This document shows, in pieces, positions 42,182-55,743 of a DNA stretch of 64,000 nt (its first letter is position 1; each line of letters opens with the position of its first letter). This stretch comes from PFJX01 sp964393825 (GTDB lineage: Bacteria; Pseudomonadota; Gammaproteobacteria; Burkholderiales; Thiobacillaceae), in the NCBI GenBank assembly GCA_964393825.1, contig CAYMUY010000010.1:1-64000 (forward strand), given 5' to 3'. The notes beneath the pieces are model-generated. The model had not been told where the DNA came from, did no database searches, and saw only the letters and a program-made list of their open reading frames with translations. Position numbers and translations under genes: made by a program.

Positions 42182-45100
42182 ATGCCGCCACGTCTGAAGA
42201 CCCTCCTGCATCACCTCTACCACTACGGCGTATATGCCCTCGGTGGCGTGATCATCATCGTCTGTGCGGCGGCGCTGGGCTTCAAGTTCTGGGTGATGCC
42301 CAACCTCGATCGCTTCAAGCCCGACGTCGAAGCCGCCGCCAGCCGCGCGCTGGGAAAACCGGTGACGGTGGGCCGGCTGGAAGCCGGCTGGGATGGCATC
42401 AACCCCCGGCTGACCCTGCGCGAACTGCGCGTCGCGGCGGATAGCGGCGCGCCACTCGAACTGCCGAGCGTGGAGGCCGTGCTCTCCTGGCTCTCCCTGG
42501 CGTTGCTGGAACCGCATCTGGCGAGTCTGACCCTGGACCAGCCGCACCTGGCGATCCGGCGCGACCCGACGGGCGTCATCCATCTCGCCGGCATCGCAAT
42601 CAACGCGGAAAACGCGCCCAGCCCGTTCCCCGACTGGCTGCTGCGGCAGCCGCGCATCATCGTGCACGACGCCATGATTTCCTGGCTGGATGAAAAACTG
42701 GCGGCACCGGAATTGCGACTCAGCCAGGTCCGCATCTACGTTCGCAACCGCTTTGGCCGCCATCGTTTCGGCGGCGTCGCTCTCCCCTCCGCCGCCGCCG
42801 GCCGGCTCGAGTTGCGCGGCGATCTCAACGGCGATTCGGTTCGGCGATTCGACACCTGGTCCGGGCAACTTTACGCGCGCGTCGACGACGCCCGCTTCGA
42901 CTCCTGGGGGCGCTGGGTGCCCTGGGCGCAGTCGGCGGTGCGACAGGGCCGCGGCGCCCTGCGTTTCTGGCTGGACCTGGAGCGCGGCCAGATTCGCGCC
43001 CTGACCGGCGACACCCGGCTCAAGGGCGTCGCCATCAATGTCTCGGATGTCGAGCCCTTGCCGGACCTGGCGTTCCAGTCGCTGGCCGGGCGGGTTGGCT
43101 GGGCACGCGAATTCGACGGCAAGGGCCAGGCCAGCTCGCAGACGTTTTTCGTGGAACAACTGCGCTTCGCGGTGGCCGGAGAGACCCCCTCGGAACCGGC
43201 GTCGGTCAAGGTCAGGCTGCTACCGGATGGGCATGGCGGCTTCAGCACGGTATCGGCGAATGCGAGCAATCTGCGCCTGGAGGCCCTGACCGCGCTGACG
43301 GGTGCCTTGCCCCTGCCCCGCCGTGGACATGACCTGATCGCGGCGCTGAATCCGCGCGGCCTGGTGGAGTCGGCCTCCGGTCACTGGAGTGGCGCGCAGG
43401 ACTATGGTTTCAAGCTGCATGTACGCGACTTGGGCTGCAATGCCTATGGCAGCCTGCCCGGGTATTCCGGGGTATCGGCCAGAATCGAGGCGGATCAGGC
43501 ATCCGGCACGGCCGAACTGAACGGTCGCGACATGGTGCTGAACATGGACCGGGTCTTCCGGCATCCGCTGGTATTCAACCATCTCGACGCGATGGCCGCC
43601 TGGACGATCAGCGGACAAGGCACACGGCTGGACATCGAGCAAGCCCGTTTCGACAACAGCGATCTGGCGGGCGAGGCCGAGGGCCGCATCGAACTGCCGA
43701 CCGGCGCCAAGCCGCGCCTCGACCTCCGCGCCCATCTCAGCCATGGGGAAGCGCGCGCAGTCTATCGCTACCTGCCGCTCGCGGTCGGCAATGACGCCTA
43801 CGAATGGGTGAAACACTCGGTCATCGGCGGCCATTCCGACGATACCCGACTGGTGCTCAAGGGTGATCTCGCGCATTTCCCGTTCGACAAGGGCGGCGGT
43901 GAATTCAAGGTCACGGTGAAAATGGTCAATGGCCTGCTCGACTATGCCGATGGCTGGCCACGCATTGACGGTGTCAACGGCATGCTGGTCTTCCATGACA
44001 AGGCGATGACGCTGACCGCCGACAGCGGCCGCATCCTCGACGCCCGCCTGGGTCCGGTGCGCGCGCACATTGCCGATCTTCACGCAAGCTGGGACGAAAT
44101 GCTGCTGATCGACGGCCGCGCGACAGGACCGACGCAGACTTTCCTGGACTTCATCCGGCAATCGCCAGTGAGCGAACATATGGGAGGCTTCACCGAAAAA
44201 TTGCGCGCGGACGGCCATGGTGAACTGGGCTTGAACCTGCAACTGCCACTGCGCCACATCAAGGACAGCTCACTGGGCGGCGCCTTCAGTCTCAAGGACA
44301 ACCGCATCGGGCTGGGCGGCGATCTCCCCGATCTGGAGCAAGTCAGCGGCCGCCTCGGCTTCACCGAATCCTCGGTGCAGGCGCGCAATCTCCAGACGCG
44401 GGTGCTGGGCCTGCCGGCCATGCTCTCAATCGACAATTCGCGGCCGGGCCAGGTGCAGGCCCAACTCAAGGGCAACATCACGGCCGACGCGCTCAAGCCC
44501 TATCTCCCCGCCAGCCTGGCCGGCCACGTCAGCGGCGCCAGCGACTGGCGGGCGGACGTACTGGTCGCCAAAGCGTGGAACGAGGTCCAGATCAGCTCGG
44601 ACCTCGTCGGCCTGGCGCTGACATTGCCCTCACCCCTGCGCAAACACGCGGGGCAAGCCATCCCCCTGACGATCACCCGCACCCCAGGCGACCTGCGCGA
44701 CAGCGTGGTCAAGGCCAGCTACGGCAATCTGGTCTCGCTGCGCGCCGAACTCCCGGTCGATGGCCCGGCGCGAGTCGCTGTCCGCCTCTCCCAAGGCGAA
44801 GCGCCAGCCCCCAAGGATGCCGGGATCAGCGTCTCGGGCGCGCTCCGCTATCTGGACCTGGACGCTTGGCGCGGCCTCGATTTCAGCTCGTCGGGAATCG
44901 CGGGGCCGCCAATGCGCGACATCAGCCTGAGCCTGAATGAGTTCAAGGTGGCGGGACGCATCCTCCGCGATACCCATGTCCGGGCGCAACCCACCGGCGG
45001 CGGCTGGAAAGTGATATTGGCCGGGCGCGAACTGGGGGGCGAGCTGTTCACCCTGCCCGGAACCCGCGGCACCCGCGTGATAGCCAACTTCAAGCGCCTG

Positions 45101-45988
45101 GCGATCCCGGAAGCCGCGAACGATGTCTTGCCCGGCGAGGGCGCCGGAAACGCCGATGCGGCACTGGCCGAACTCGAACTCAATGCCCGTAACTTCACCT
45201 GGAATGGCCTGGACCTGGGCGAACTGCATGTGCGTCTGACCCCGGACAAGACCGGGTACACGCTGGATCACGTCTCGCTGGCGATGCCGGAAGGCCGTCT
45301 GGAAGGCAAGGGACAGGTTTCCCGGCATCCGCGCAGGCCCACCCGTCTCGACCTGAAGCTCGAGGCAGCCGACCTGGGCAAGCTGCTTGGCCGCCTCGGT
45401 TACCCCGGCGGCGTGCGTGGGGGCGAAGCCCGCTTCGAGGGCGACCTGAACTGGATGGGTGGGGTCGAGGATTTCGCTGTGGCCAAACTGGCGGGCGACT
45501 TTGTCGTCGCGGTGAAGAAAGGCCAGTTCCTCAAGGTGGAGCCGGGCGTCGCCAAACTGCTCGGCATTCTCAGTCTGCAGGCGCTGCCCCGGCGCATCAC
45601 GCTGGATTTCCGCGACGTCTTTTCGGAAGGCTTCGCCTTCGATGAAATCCTCGGCAACATTCATCTCGACCGCGGCGCCGCCTATACCCAGGACCTGAAG
45701 ATGAACGGCCCCGCCGCGAAAGTGAGCATGAGCGGCGTCGTCGATCTGGTCGGGGAGTCACAGAACCTGCGGGTGAATATCCAGCCTCGTCTGGACGACA
45801 CCGTCGCCGTCGCCAGCGCCATCGTCGGCGGCCCGGTGGTGGGCATCGGCGCCCTGATCGCCGGCAAGGTGCTGAAGAACCCCATCGGCCAGGCGCTCTA
45901 CTTCGACTACCGGGTGACCGGTGGCTGGAGCGAACCGGTCATCACCAAGATGAAGCGGCAGGTCAAGGAAACGGCGTCAACACCCTGA
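42182..45988 (+). CDS. yhdP: YhdP family AsmA-like lipid-transport protein
   Basis: 1268-residue inner-membrane-anchored periplasmic protein, a member of the AsmA/TamB/VPS13-like bridge proteins that move phospholipids to the outer membrane together with TamB and YdbH. One N-terminal helix (about 16-36, YALGGVIIIVCAAALGFKFW) and a long beta-rich repeat region follow. The C-terminal AsmA-like part has VGESQNLRVNIQPRLDDTVA and NPIGQALYFDYRVTGGWSEP, which is typical. Length matches E. coli YhdP (1266). The start ATG 42182 is directly behind the heptamer repeat. It converges on metH. Confidence 0.92.
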   Translation: MPPRLKTLLHHLYHYGVYALGGVIIIVCAAALGFKFWVMPNLDRFKPDVEAAASRALGKPVTVGRLEAGWDGINPRLTLRELRVAADSGAPLELPSVEAVLSWLSLALLEPHLASLTLDQPHLAIRRDPTGVIHLAGIAINAENAPSPFPDWLLRQPRIIVHDAMISWLDEKLAAPELRLSQVRIYVRNRFGRHRFGGVALPSAAAGRLELRGDLNGDSVRRFDTWSGQLYARVDDARFDSWGRWVPWAQSAVRQGRGALRFWLDLERGQIRALTGDTRLKGVAINVSDVEPLPDLAFQSLAGRVGWAREFDGKGQASSQTFFVEQLRFAVAGETPSEPASVKVRLLPDGHGGFSTVSANASNLRLEALTALTGALPLPRRGHDLIAALNPRGLVESASGHWSGAQDYGFKLHVRDLGCNAYGSLPGYSGVSARIEADQASGTAELNGRDMVLNMDRVFRHPLVFNHLDAMAAWTISGQGTRLDIEQARFDNSDLAGEAEGRIELPTGAKPRLDLRAHLSHGEARAVYRYLPLAVGNDAYEWVKHSVIGGHSDDTRLVLKGDLAHFPFDKGGGEFKVTVKMVNGLLDYADGWPRIDGVNGMLVFHDKAMTLTADSGRILDARLGPVRAHIADLHASWDEMLLIDGRATGPTQTFLDFIRQSPVSEHMGGFTEKLRADGHGELGLNLQLPLRHIKDSSLGGAFSLKDNRIGLGGDLPDLEQVSGRLGFTESSVQARNLQTRVLGLPAMLSIDNSRPGQVQAQLKGNITADALKPYLPASLAGHVSGASDWRADVLVAKAWNEVQISSDLVGLALTLPSPLRKHAGQAIPLTITRTPGDLRDSVVKASYGNLVSLRAELPVDGPARVAVRLSQGEAPAPKDAGISVSGALRYLDLDAWRGLDFSSSGIAGPPMRDISLSLNEFKVAGRILRDTHVRAQPTGGGWKVILAGRELGGELFTLPGTRGTRVIANFKRLAIPEAANDVLPGEGAGNADAALAELELNARNFTWNGLDLGELHVRLTPDKTGYTLDHVSLAMPEGRLEGKGQVSRHPRRPTRLDLKLEAADLGKLLGRLGYPGGVRGGEARFEGDLNWMGGVEDFAVAKLAGDFVVAVKKGQFLKVEPGVAKLLGILSLQALPRRITLDFRDVFSEGFAFDEILGNIHLDRGAAYTQDLKMNGPAAKVSMSGVVDLVGESQNLRVNIQPRLDDTVAVASAIVGGPVVGIGALIAGKVLKNPIGQALYFDYRVTGGWSEPVITKMKRQVKETASTP

Positions 45989-46011
45989 CCCGCATGCCGC
46001 GCTGACCGGGG

Positions 46012-49689
<3,678 letters not shown>

Positions 49690-49770
49690 GGTGGGCAGGC
49701 GGCTACGGAAAGGGCGCGGATTTTACCATCCGCCCCGGACCGGGTCCGCCGCCTTCACCTCGTCACGGGT

Positions 49771-51066
49771 TCAGGCACGCTGGCGGGTGAAGGACCTGGG
49801 CTTTTTCACCTCGGGCGCGACACCGCCTCCCCCTTCGAGGGGCTGGTTGGCGAAGGTCCAGGCCATCACCGTGATGGCGATGAGGTGATAGTAGAGATCA
49901 AAGTAGGACAAACCGAGGAAGGCCCCGGCACTGGCATAGCCGACCATGCTGACCTGAATCATGGCGGCCAGGTCGGCGGCCCATTTCCGGTCCGGATCCC
50001 GCTTGAACGTCCGCTTGATCTGGTTGCATCGCGCCCAGGTCATCATGCCCAGCGTGATGAAGATGCCGAAGCCGATGAAACCCTGTTCCCCGATCTGCTC
50101 GAAATAGATGCTGTGCACGTCATGTACCCGGTCGGGTTCGGGGGCGTACTGGGCAAAGGTGGGGGGGTGGAACATGTCCATGCCACCACCGGTGATCCGG
50201 CTCGTCGCGACATTGAAGGCGGTCCACCAGGCGTTGATCCGGCCCAGGGAGGAGTCGTCCTGCTGGTAGGTCTTGATGGTGTTCATGCGGTCATACCAGG
50301 CCTGCGGCATGATGCTGCCGATGATCAGGATGCTGCTTCCTATCATCAGGGCAGTGACGAACTTGTTGCGGCTCTTGAACCAGAGGAACAGGCCCATGGC
50401 GGCGAGGCCGATCAGGCCGCCACGCGACTGGCTGCCGATCGCCGCGATGGCGGACAGCATCATCGCCGCACCCAGCCCCAGTTTCAGCCAGGGGCGCTGC
50501 TCCTGCAGACGCAGGTAGGCCAGCAGGGGGATGATCATCGCCAGCACCAGGGCCATCTCGTTGTTGCCGCCGAAGAAGGTGCCTTCCGGCCCTTGCACCC
50601 GATGCACCCCGCCTTTCATGATGGTGAAAATGCCGCCCTTGATGCCATAGAAGCCCAGCGAGATGCAGATGACCCAGATCAGACCATTCAGGCGCTCGCG
50701 GCTGTTGATGACCATCAGGGTGACGAAGGTCATCAGCAGGACCTTGAACACCTTGATGAAGTTGTCCCAGGCCAACGCGGGATATAAAGCGAAGCTGGTG
50801 GTCACGACCATCCAGAAGACGAAGATCAGCAGCAGGATCGTTTCCCGTGTCCAGGGAATGCGCTTGGGTTCCTTGCTGAACAGCATCGCGATGAACGTGG
50901 TGAGCGCGATCAGCATGGCCCAGGGAAAATCACGCGCCCAGCCGAAGGCCAGGCGGTGCGGGTTGTGGTAACCGATCCAGGACCAGAGATAGATACCGAC
51001 CTGCGGGCGGCGCAGGGCCATGGGCAACAGCCCGAACACCACGATGGCGACGAACAGGTCTCTCAC
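49771..51066 (-). CDS. XrtA-associated O-glycosylation ligase / Wzy-like polymerase
   Basis: 431-residue integral membrane protein with about ten predicted helices and one large periplasmic loop (HSIYFEQIGEQGFIGFGIFI), the pattern of the Wzy/WaaL O-antigen ligase superfamily. The start MRDLFVAIVVFGLLPMALRR and WSWIGYHNPHRLAFGWARDF are characteristic of the family named probable O-glycosylation ligase, exosortase A-associated (TIGR03097 type). It either polymerises the exopolysaccharide or transfers glycan to secreted proteins. Start overlaps the formyltransferase stop as ATGA. Last gene of the operon. Confidence 0.88.
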   Translation of the reverse strand: MRDLFVAIVVFGLLPMALRRPQVGIYLWSWIGYHNPHRLAFGWARDFPWAMLIALTTFIAMLFSKEPKRIPWTRETILLLIFVFWMVVTTSFALYPALAWDNFIKVFKVLLMTFVTLMVINSRERLNGLIWVICISLGFYGIKGGIFTIMKGGVHRVQGPEGTFFGGNNEMALVLAMIIPLLAYLRLQEQRPWLKLGLGAAMMLSAIAAIGSQSRGGLIGLAAMGLFLWFKSRNKFVTALMIGSSILIIGSIMPQAWYDRMNTIKTYQQDDSSLGRINAWWTAFNVATSRITGGGMDMFHPPTFAQYAPEPDRVHDVHSIYFEQIGEQGFIGFGIFITLGMMTWARCNQIKRTFKRDPDRKWAADLAAMIQVSMVGYASAGAFLGLSYFDLYYHLIAITVMAWTFANQPLEGGGGVAPEVKKPRSFTRQRA

Positions 51067-51902
51067 CGGGGCGATGCCTCTTGTGTGGCCGCGGTGAACC
51101 AGGTGACGCGGCGGTCGAGGTTCAGATCGCGCAGCAGGCCGGCGCGCAGCTTGCGATCCACTTCCCGCTCATGGCGCAGGCCGCGTTGCTTGACCTGGTA
51201 GAGGCGCCCCTTGTGCGGCTGCGTCTGTCCGAATCGCTCGCCCTCGGCAAGTCGATGGAGAAATTCGGCGTAAACTTCGGCGCTTCGCTCCACCGCCCGC
51301 CAGAACAATTTCAACTCATCGTCGTCGGCGCGGACTTCCGGGCAGATGTGGGCGATCAGGCCACCGGTATCGATGCCGGCGTCGATCCAGTGCAGGGTGC
51401 AGCCCACTTTCTCCGGCTCGCCGTTGTAGAGTGCCCAGAAGGTGCAGTCGGCGCCGCGATATTCCGGCGACAGGCCACCGTGCAGGTTGGCGATGCCAAG
51501 ACGCCCTTCCTTGAGCAGGTCGCCCCGGATCAGCGAGGTGCCGAACACGCAGAGCAGGTCGGGCTTCAGTTCCCGCGCCAGGGCCACCACGTCCGGATGG
51601 TTGATGTGCGGGAACTCGCGCACCAGTTCGGGCCGGTTCAGCCGCGCCTCGGCATCGCCGAAGAAGAAGCGCCGCTCCGGGTTGCCGGTATAGCGGCGCC
51701 GGTCGCGCAGCCAGCGCCAGATCTTGCGTGTCAGATTGTCCGGACGCAGCGTCCTGAACAGTTTCTTCCAGGAAAACGCCGATCCCGTCTCGTTGACGAT
51801 GGCGACCACCTCGGCGGCTTCGCACAGGGCATTGGCGACGTGGAGGTGGCGCGGACTGCGGCCGCACAGCACCATCACGCGCAGCGGGGAGCGCTCAGCC
51901 AT
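51063..51902 (-). CDS. Formyltransferase-family sugar-modifying enzyme
   Basis: 279 residues from ATG 51902 (MAERSPLRVMVLCGRSPRHL). The formyltransferase fold is marked by NLHGGLSPEYRGADCTFWAL and IDAGIDTGG; the catalytic triad Asn139, His141 and Asp178 is present. It lacks the C-terminal domain of methionyl-tRNA formyltransferase and its context is polysaccharide, so the likely activity is N-formylation of an amino sugar (or amino-acyl substituent) from 10-formyl-tetrahydrofolate. The start overlaps the toroid gene by 8 bases. Confidence 0.8.
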   Translation of the reverse strand: MAERSPLRVMVLCGRSPRHLHVANALCEAAEVVAIVNETGSAFSWKKLFRTLRPDNLTRKIWRWLRDRRRYTGNPERRFFFGDAEARLNRPELVREFPHINHPDVVALARELKPDLLCVFGTSLIRGDLLKEGRLGIANLHGGLSPEYRGADCTFWALYNGEPEKVGCTLHWIDAGIDTGGLIAHICPEVRADDDELKLFWRAVERSAEVYAEFLHRLAEGERFGQTQPHKGRLYQVKQRGLRHEREVDRKLRAGLLRDLNLDRRVTWFTAATQEASPR

Positions 51903-53103
51903 GCGTCTTCTCCACGCTCGGCACCGGCGGCACGGCGATGTCGGCCATGTCCATGAGCAGTGCATCGGCGAAGAACTTGGCCGCCCAGTTGGGATACTCG
52001 AAGCGGGAATAGTCGCCCCAGATCGGCGCCGAGCCGGCGATGCCGCCGCGCACGGCCGGGTCCGGGTAGTCCAGGCGCTGCGTGGTCTTCAGGTAGACGA
52101 TGGCGGCGCGGGCATGGGCGCGCAAGTCGTCGGCGCCGGTGGCCTGCGCCAGGCGGGTCCAGTTCATGCTCATCTGGGCGGCGCCGGTCAGGCAGCAGTA
52201 GCGGGCATCGGCCACCCAACCGTCCTTGAAGGTGCCGGCCAGCCAGCCGTCATGCCGCTGCGCGGCGGCGATGCCACGGCCGGCCGTGAGCGCGGCGTCG
52301 AGGTAGCGCGCCTCGCCGAGCAGCACCCCGGCTTCCAGCAGACCACGGATGGCATAGGCGATGGTATGGGTGAAGGGCGAGCGCCAGGGCACGAAGGCAT
52401 TGCTGGCGAACCAGCCGGATTCGGTCTGCTGGGTCAGCGCCCAGTCCATGTGTCGCTTCGCCGCATCGATCAGGCGCGCATCCTGCGCGAGCAGGCCGGT
52501 GGACAGCAGCGGCCAGGTGGCTCGGGTGTTGTAGACGTGCGGCGTGTCGTTGTGCTCGAACTTGCGGAAGCAGCCGTCCGCGTCCTGCTGATCGGCCAGC
52601 CAGTGGCCGGCGCGTACCGCCGACTCGAGACAGTCCTGGCGCTGGAGCTGGGTGTAGCCGGCCACCATGCCGTGCATGATCTGGCCGGTATTGAAGATCA
52701 CCGGCCGGCTGCCCGGCTCGCCGAAATGGCCGGGGAAGGCGCCGTCCACCTGCTGCAGCGACAGCTCCCAATCGATCATCCGCCGCGCCCGCTCCACCAG
52801 TTCCGGGCGGCGCAGCAATTCGGCGGCGGCAAGGAAGGTTTCGATGATGTAGCCGGTGGTTTCCGGATAACTGGGCAGCCAGCCGTCCTCGAAACTCCAG
52901 CCGGCAGCGACGCCGCCGGCGTCGGACTGGCCGTCGCGCACGTCCTGGGCGTGACAGAGCCAGTCGATGGCGGCACCGAGATGTTCGGCGTGGGGTTTCG
53001 CCTCGCCACGCACGTCGCGCAGGCTGTCCAGGATCAGGGCAAGATGACGCGGTCGCCAGGGCTTGTAGCGGAACGGCAGGGAGAGCAGTGCGGCGAGATC
53101 CAT
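51895..53103 (-). CDS. Alpha/alpha-toroid (terpenoid cyclase/prenyltransferase-like fold) protein
   Basis: 402 residues, no signal peptide. Repeated Q-x-x-D-G-x-(W/F) units space the protein: QQVDGAFPG, QQDADGCFRK, QQTESGWFAS, QRHDGWLAG. These are the QW-type repeats of an alpha/alpha toroid, as in squalene cyclases, prenyltransferases and some glycan-active enzymes. No DXDD cyclase motif is visible, so a terpene cyclase is unlikely; a sugar hydrolase, epimerase or lyase is an alternative. Start ATG 53103 has AAGGAA 5 bases ahead, and the PaaK-like stop lies just upstream. Function unknown; context says polysaccharide modification. Confidence 0.72.
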   Translation of the reverse strand: MDLAALLSLPFRYKPWRPRHLALILDSLRDVRGEAKPHAEHLGAAIDWLCHAQDVRDGQSDAGGVAAGWSFEDGWLPSYPETTGYIIETFLAAAELLRRPELVERARRMIDWELSLQQVDGAFPGHFGEPGSRPVIFNTGQIMHGMVAGYTQLQRQDCLESAVRAGHWLADQQDADGCFRKFEHNDTPHVYNTRATWPLLSTGLLAQDARLIDAAKRHMDWALTQQTESGWFASNAFVPWRSPFTHTIAYAIRGLLEAGVLLGEARYLDAALTAGRGIAAAQRHDGWLAGTFKDGWVADARYCCLTGAAQMSMNWTRLAQATGADDLRAHARAAIVYLKTTQRLDYPDPAVRGGIAGSAPIWGDYSRFEYPNWAAKFFADALLMDMADIAVPPVPSVEKTHG

Positions 53104-53107
53104 ACGT

Positions 53108-54496
53108 TTATTCCTTCTGGGTGACGCGGCCGAGTTCACCCCCGAGGCGGACATGGCTCACCACATAACGATGCTTGCCGGAGGCTTCCGGCGGAATGTT
53201 GTCGACCAGCTTGACGCCGATCCGCACCGAGTCGCCCAGACGCTGGCGCAGCCCGGCCTTGATGCTGAGGATGGCCTTGTCGCTCCAGAGTGCATTGGGC
53301 ACCGCGAGCACTTCGATCGACTCGGTGCTGTGCTGGATCAGCTTGAATTCGGCGAGCCCCTCGATGGCGCGCAGGACGTAGATGCCGGCCAGCGCATGCA
53401 TGATGGTGCCATCCTGGCGCACCAGGAAATCGGTGCCGCGGCCGACCACCTCGGCGAGCACATGCAGGCCGCGCCCCGCCCGATCCGCCTCCGGGCTCAT
53501 CCGCACCATGTCGCCGGTGCGATAGCGGATGAAGGGTTGCGCTTCGGAACAGAGGCCGGTCATCACCGCCTCGCCTATCTCGCCCGCCGCCACCGGCTGG
53601 CCGGCTTCATCGAGCACTTCCAGGAGGACGCTCTCGCTCATCAGGAGCACCTGGCCTTCCGGGGTCTCGTGGGCGGTGAAGCCGATGTCGCGACTGCCGA
53701 ATTCGTTCGCCACCGGTGCGCCGAAGACTTCGCCGATCAACTCGCGCTGGTGCGGATACAGCGGCTCGCCGGTGGTGCACACCACCTTGAGCCGGGGCAG
53801 GCGGGGACGGCGGCCGCGCTCCCGGGCATGGGCCGCGAGCAGCGCCAGGGAACTGGCATAGCCATAGACGCAACGCGGCTGGAAGGCTTCCAGCGCGTCA
53901 AGATAGGCGTCCATGCGTACCGACGACATGGCGAAGGCGTTGAGCACGAGTTGATTGATCAGGCGATCGCGCACGGTCTTGACCCAGTCGGTCTTGTTCA
54001 ATTCGACCGGCGCGCCCCACAGATAGACCTCGGGATCGCCCACGTCGACACCCCACCAGCGCCGCGCCCGCATCCGCCCGGCGGCGTCGGAGGCCTGGCG
54101 GGCGCGGCCGAAATGGAAGATCAGCGGCTGGCCGCTGGAGCCCCCGGTGTTGTACTGGAAGGCGCCACCCGGCACCCCGGGCCACACCAGGTTCTCCCGG
54201 TTGAGGGCGGCATCCTGCTTGTCCATGGTCGGCAGGCGGGCGAGGTCGGCGAGGCCACCCAGGTCGTCCGGCGACAGGCCAGCGGCATCCAGCCTTTGCC
54301 GGTGCCAGGGGCAATGCCTGCGGGCGATGTCCAGCAACGCCCGCAGTTTCTCCAGCTGCAGGGCTTCGACGCCCTCGCGGGACAGCCACTGGCTCTGTTC
54401 CAGCTCGGCCAGATAGCTGAAGGTCGGCCGTTTGAAGACACGTTCCTGCGCGGGATAGATGACCTGGCGCGCCAGGAAGGCGGGAAGTTTCAGCAT
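53108..54496 (-). CDS. PaaK/CapK-like adenylate-forming enzyme
   Basis: 462 residues of the phenylacetate-CoA-ligase-like group found in capsule and exopolysaccharide clusters. Adenylation motifs are intact: P-loop YNTGGSSGQP (115-124), EFGSRDIG, YRTGD, GRGTDF and the C-terminal SGKHRYVVSHV with its catalytic lysine. It should activate a carboxylic acid as an acyl-adenylate, then form a CoA or other thioester, presumably to acylate the polysaccharide. No carrier protein or acyltransferase is adjacent. It overlaps the upstream glycosyltransferase by 7 bases. Confidence 0.8.
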   Translation of the reverse strand: MLKLPAFLARQVIYPAQERVFKRPTFSYLAELEQSQWLSREGVEALQLEKLRALLDIARRHCPWHRQRLDAAGLSPDDLGGLADLARLPTMDKQDAALNRENLVWPGVPGGAFQYNTGGSSGQPLIFHFGRARQASDAAGRMRARRWWGVDVGDPEVYLWGAPVELNKTDWVKTVRDRLINQLVLNAFAMSSVRMDAYLDALEAFQPRCVYGYASSLALLAAHARERGRRPRLPRLKVVCTTGEPLYPHQRELIGEVFGAPVANEFGSRDIGFTAHETPEGQVLLMSESVLLEVLDEAGQPVAAGEIGEAVMTGLCSEAQPFIRYRTGDMVRMSPEADRAGRGLHVLAEVVGRGTDFLVRQDGTIMHALAGIYVLRAIEGLAEFKLIQHSTESIEVLAVPNALWSDKAILSIKAGLRQRLGDSVRIGVKLVDNIPPEASGKHRYVVSHVRLGGELGRVTQKE

Positions 54497-55743
54497 CGGG
54501 CGGGCTCCGTCTCGCCGGAAAGTGGCGCTCCGGCATGCATCGCGGCGAACTCTTCCAGCAGGATGCGCACCCGCGTATCCCAGGCATTGGCCGCCGCGTA
54601 ATCGAGGATGGCCTGGCGCGGCCAGTCACGGGCGAGGGCGTCGCGCAGGGCATCGGTCAGGGCCGCCTGGTCGCCGAACGGAACGATGTGGCCCAGCTCG
54701 GGCCGGCACACCACCTCGCGGTTGCCGCCGACGTCGGTCGCTACCACCGGCAGGCCGCAGGCCATCGCTTCGAGAAAGACATTGGCCCAGCCCTCGTTGC
54801 GCGTGGCGAGGACGAACACGTCGGCAGCGGAGAGCGGCCACTTCAACTCTTCCGGCGGCAGCGCACCGAGGAAATGCACGCGCTCATCCAGTCCGGCGGC
54901 GGCGACAAGGGCACGCAATTCGGCCAGCATGTCGCCCTCCGGATTGGCGCCGCCGACGATCAGGTAATGCAGGTCGGGAACCGCGTCGAGCAGCGCCGGC
55001 AGACAGTCGATCACCCGATGGAAACCCTTGCGTTCGACCAGGGCGCCCACGGAAATCAGCACCCGCGCCGATGCCGGAAGTCCGTAGCGCTGCCTTGCCG
55101 CTGCGCGCGGCACCGGCTGGAACCGTTCCAGGTCGATGCCATTGCCGATCACCCGGCCTTTCGCGGCTGGCATGCCCAGGCCGATGGCCAGTTGCCGCAG
55201 CGAATCAGACACCGAGAACACCCGCGTGGCGCGCGCCAGCGCTTTGGCAACCCGCGCGCGCAAGGCCGGGTCGCGACTGTGCGGCACTTCGGTGCCGCGC
55301 AGGGTGATGCTGGTCGGCAGATTCAGCCAGCGCCCGAGCAGGGTGGCGGCATAGCCGTCCGGGTAGGCGAAATGGGCGTCGATCAGGTTGTAGCCCTGGC
55401 GTTTCAATCGCCACAGTGCGGGCAGGCAGGCCAGCGCCATCATGAAACCGTCGCCTTGCCGCAGCAGTCCGGGCAGGGCGAGGAAACGGGGAAACCGGAC
55501 CGCCACGCCCTGCTGCGATTCCCGCCGCGCCGGCTGCGGCCGGTAGCCGGGACGCAACCGGCGGATCAACGACTGGCCCGGAAACCAGGGACGCGGCGAC
55601 ACCACGGTCAGGGGCAGATGGCGCGCGACACGGAACATGCGCTCGCGGATGAACAGCCCGGCCTGGGGCTGAGCCGCGTTGGGAAACAGGCTGGAGACGA
55701 CGATGAGGCGCGGCCCCGGCGCCGTCACCCGGGCCACACTCAT
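54490..55743 (-). CDS. GT4-family glycosyltransferase
   Basis: 417 residues, GT-B fold. The N-terminal acceptor domain starts VVSSLFPNAAQPQAGLFIRE; the donor domain has ISVGALVERKGFHRVIDCLP and the E-x7-E motif region ATRNEGWANVFLEAMACGLP. The start ATG 55743 overlaps the stop of the preceding gene as ATGA; the frame is open further upstream but inside that gene. Adds one sugar to the lipid-linked repeat unit; donor and linkage cannot be told from sequence. Confidence 0.87.
   Translation of the reverse strand: MSVARVTAPGPRLIVVSSLFPNAAQPQAGLFIRERMFRVARHLPLTVVSPRPWFPGQSLIRRLRPGYRPQPARRESQQGVAVRFPRFLALPGLLRQGDGFMMALACLPALWRLKRQGYNLIDAHFAYPDGYAATLLGRWLNLPTSITLRGTEVPHSRDPALRARVAKALARATRVFSVSDSLRQLAIGLGMPAAKGRVIGNGIDLERFQPVPRAAARQRYGLPASARVLISVGALVERKGFHRVIDCLPALLDAVPDLHYLIVGGANPEGDMLAELRALVAAAGLDERVHFLGALPPEELKWPLSAADVFVLATRNEGWANVFLEAMACGLPVVATDVGGNREVVCRPELGHIVPFGDQAALTDALRDALARDWPRQAILDYAAANAWDTRVRILLEEFAAMHAGAPLSGETEPARC

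Noticed and set aside
49690..49770. A SAM, SAH or cobalamin riboswitch upstream of metH
   Set aside because: The gap is about 80 bases and shows none of the conserved cores of these classes.
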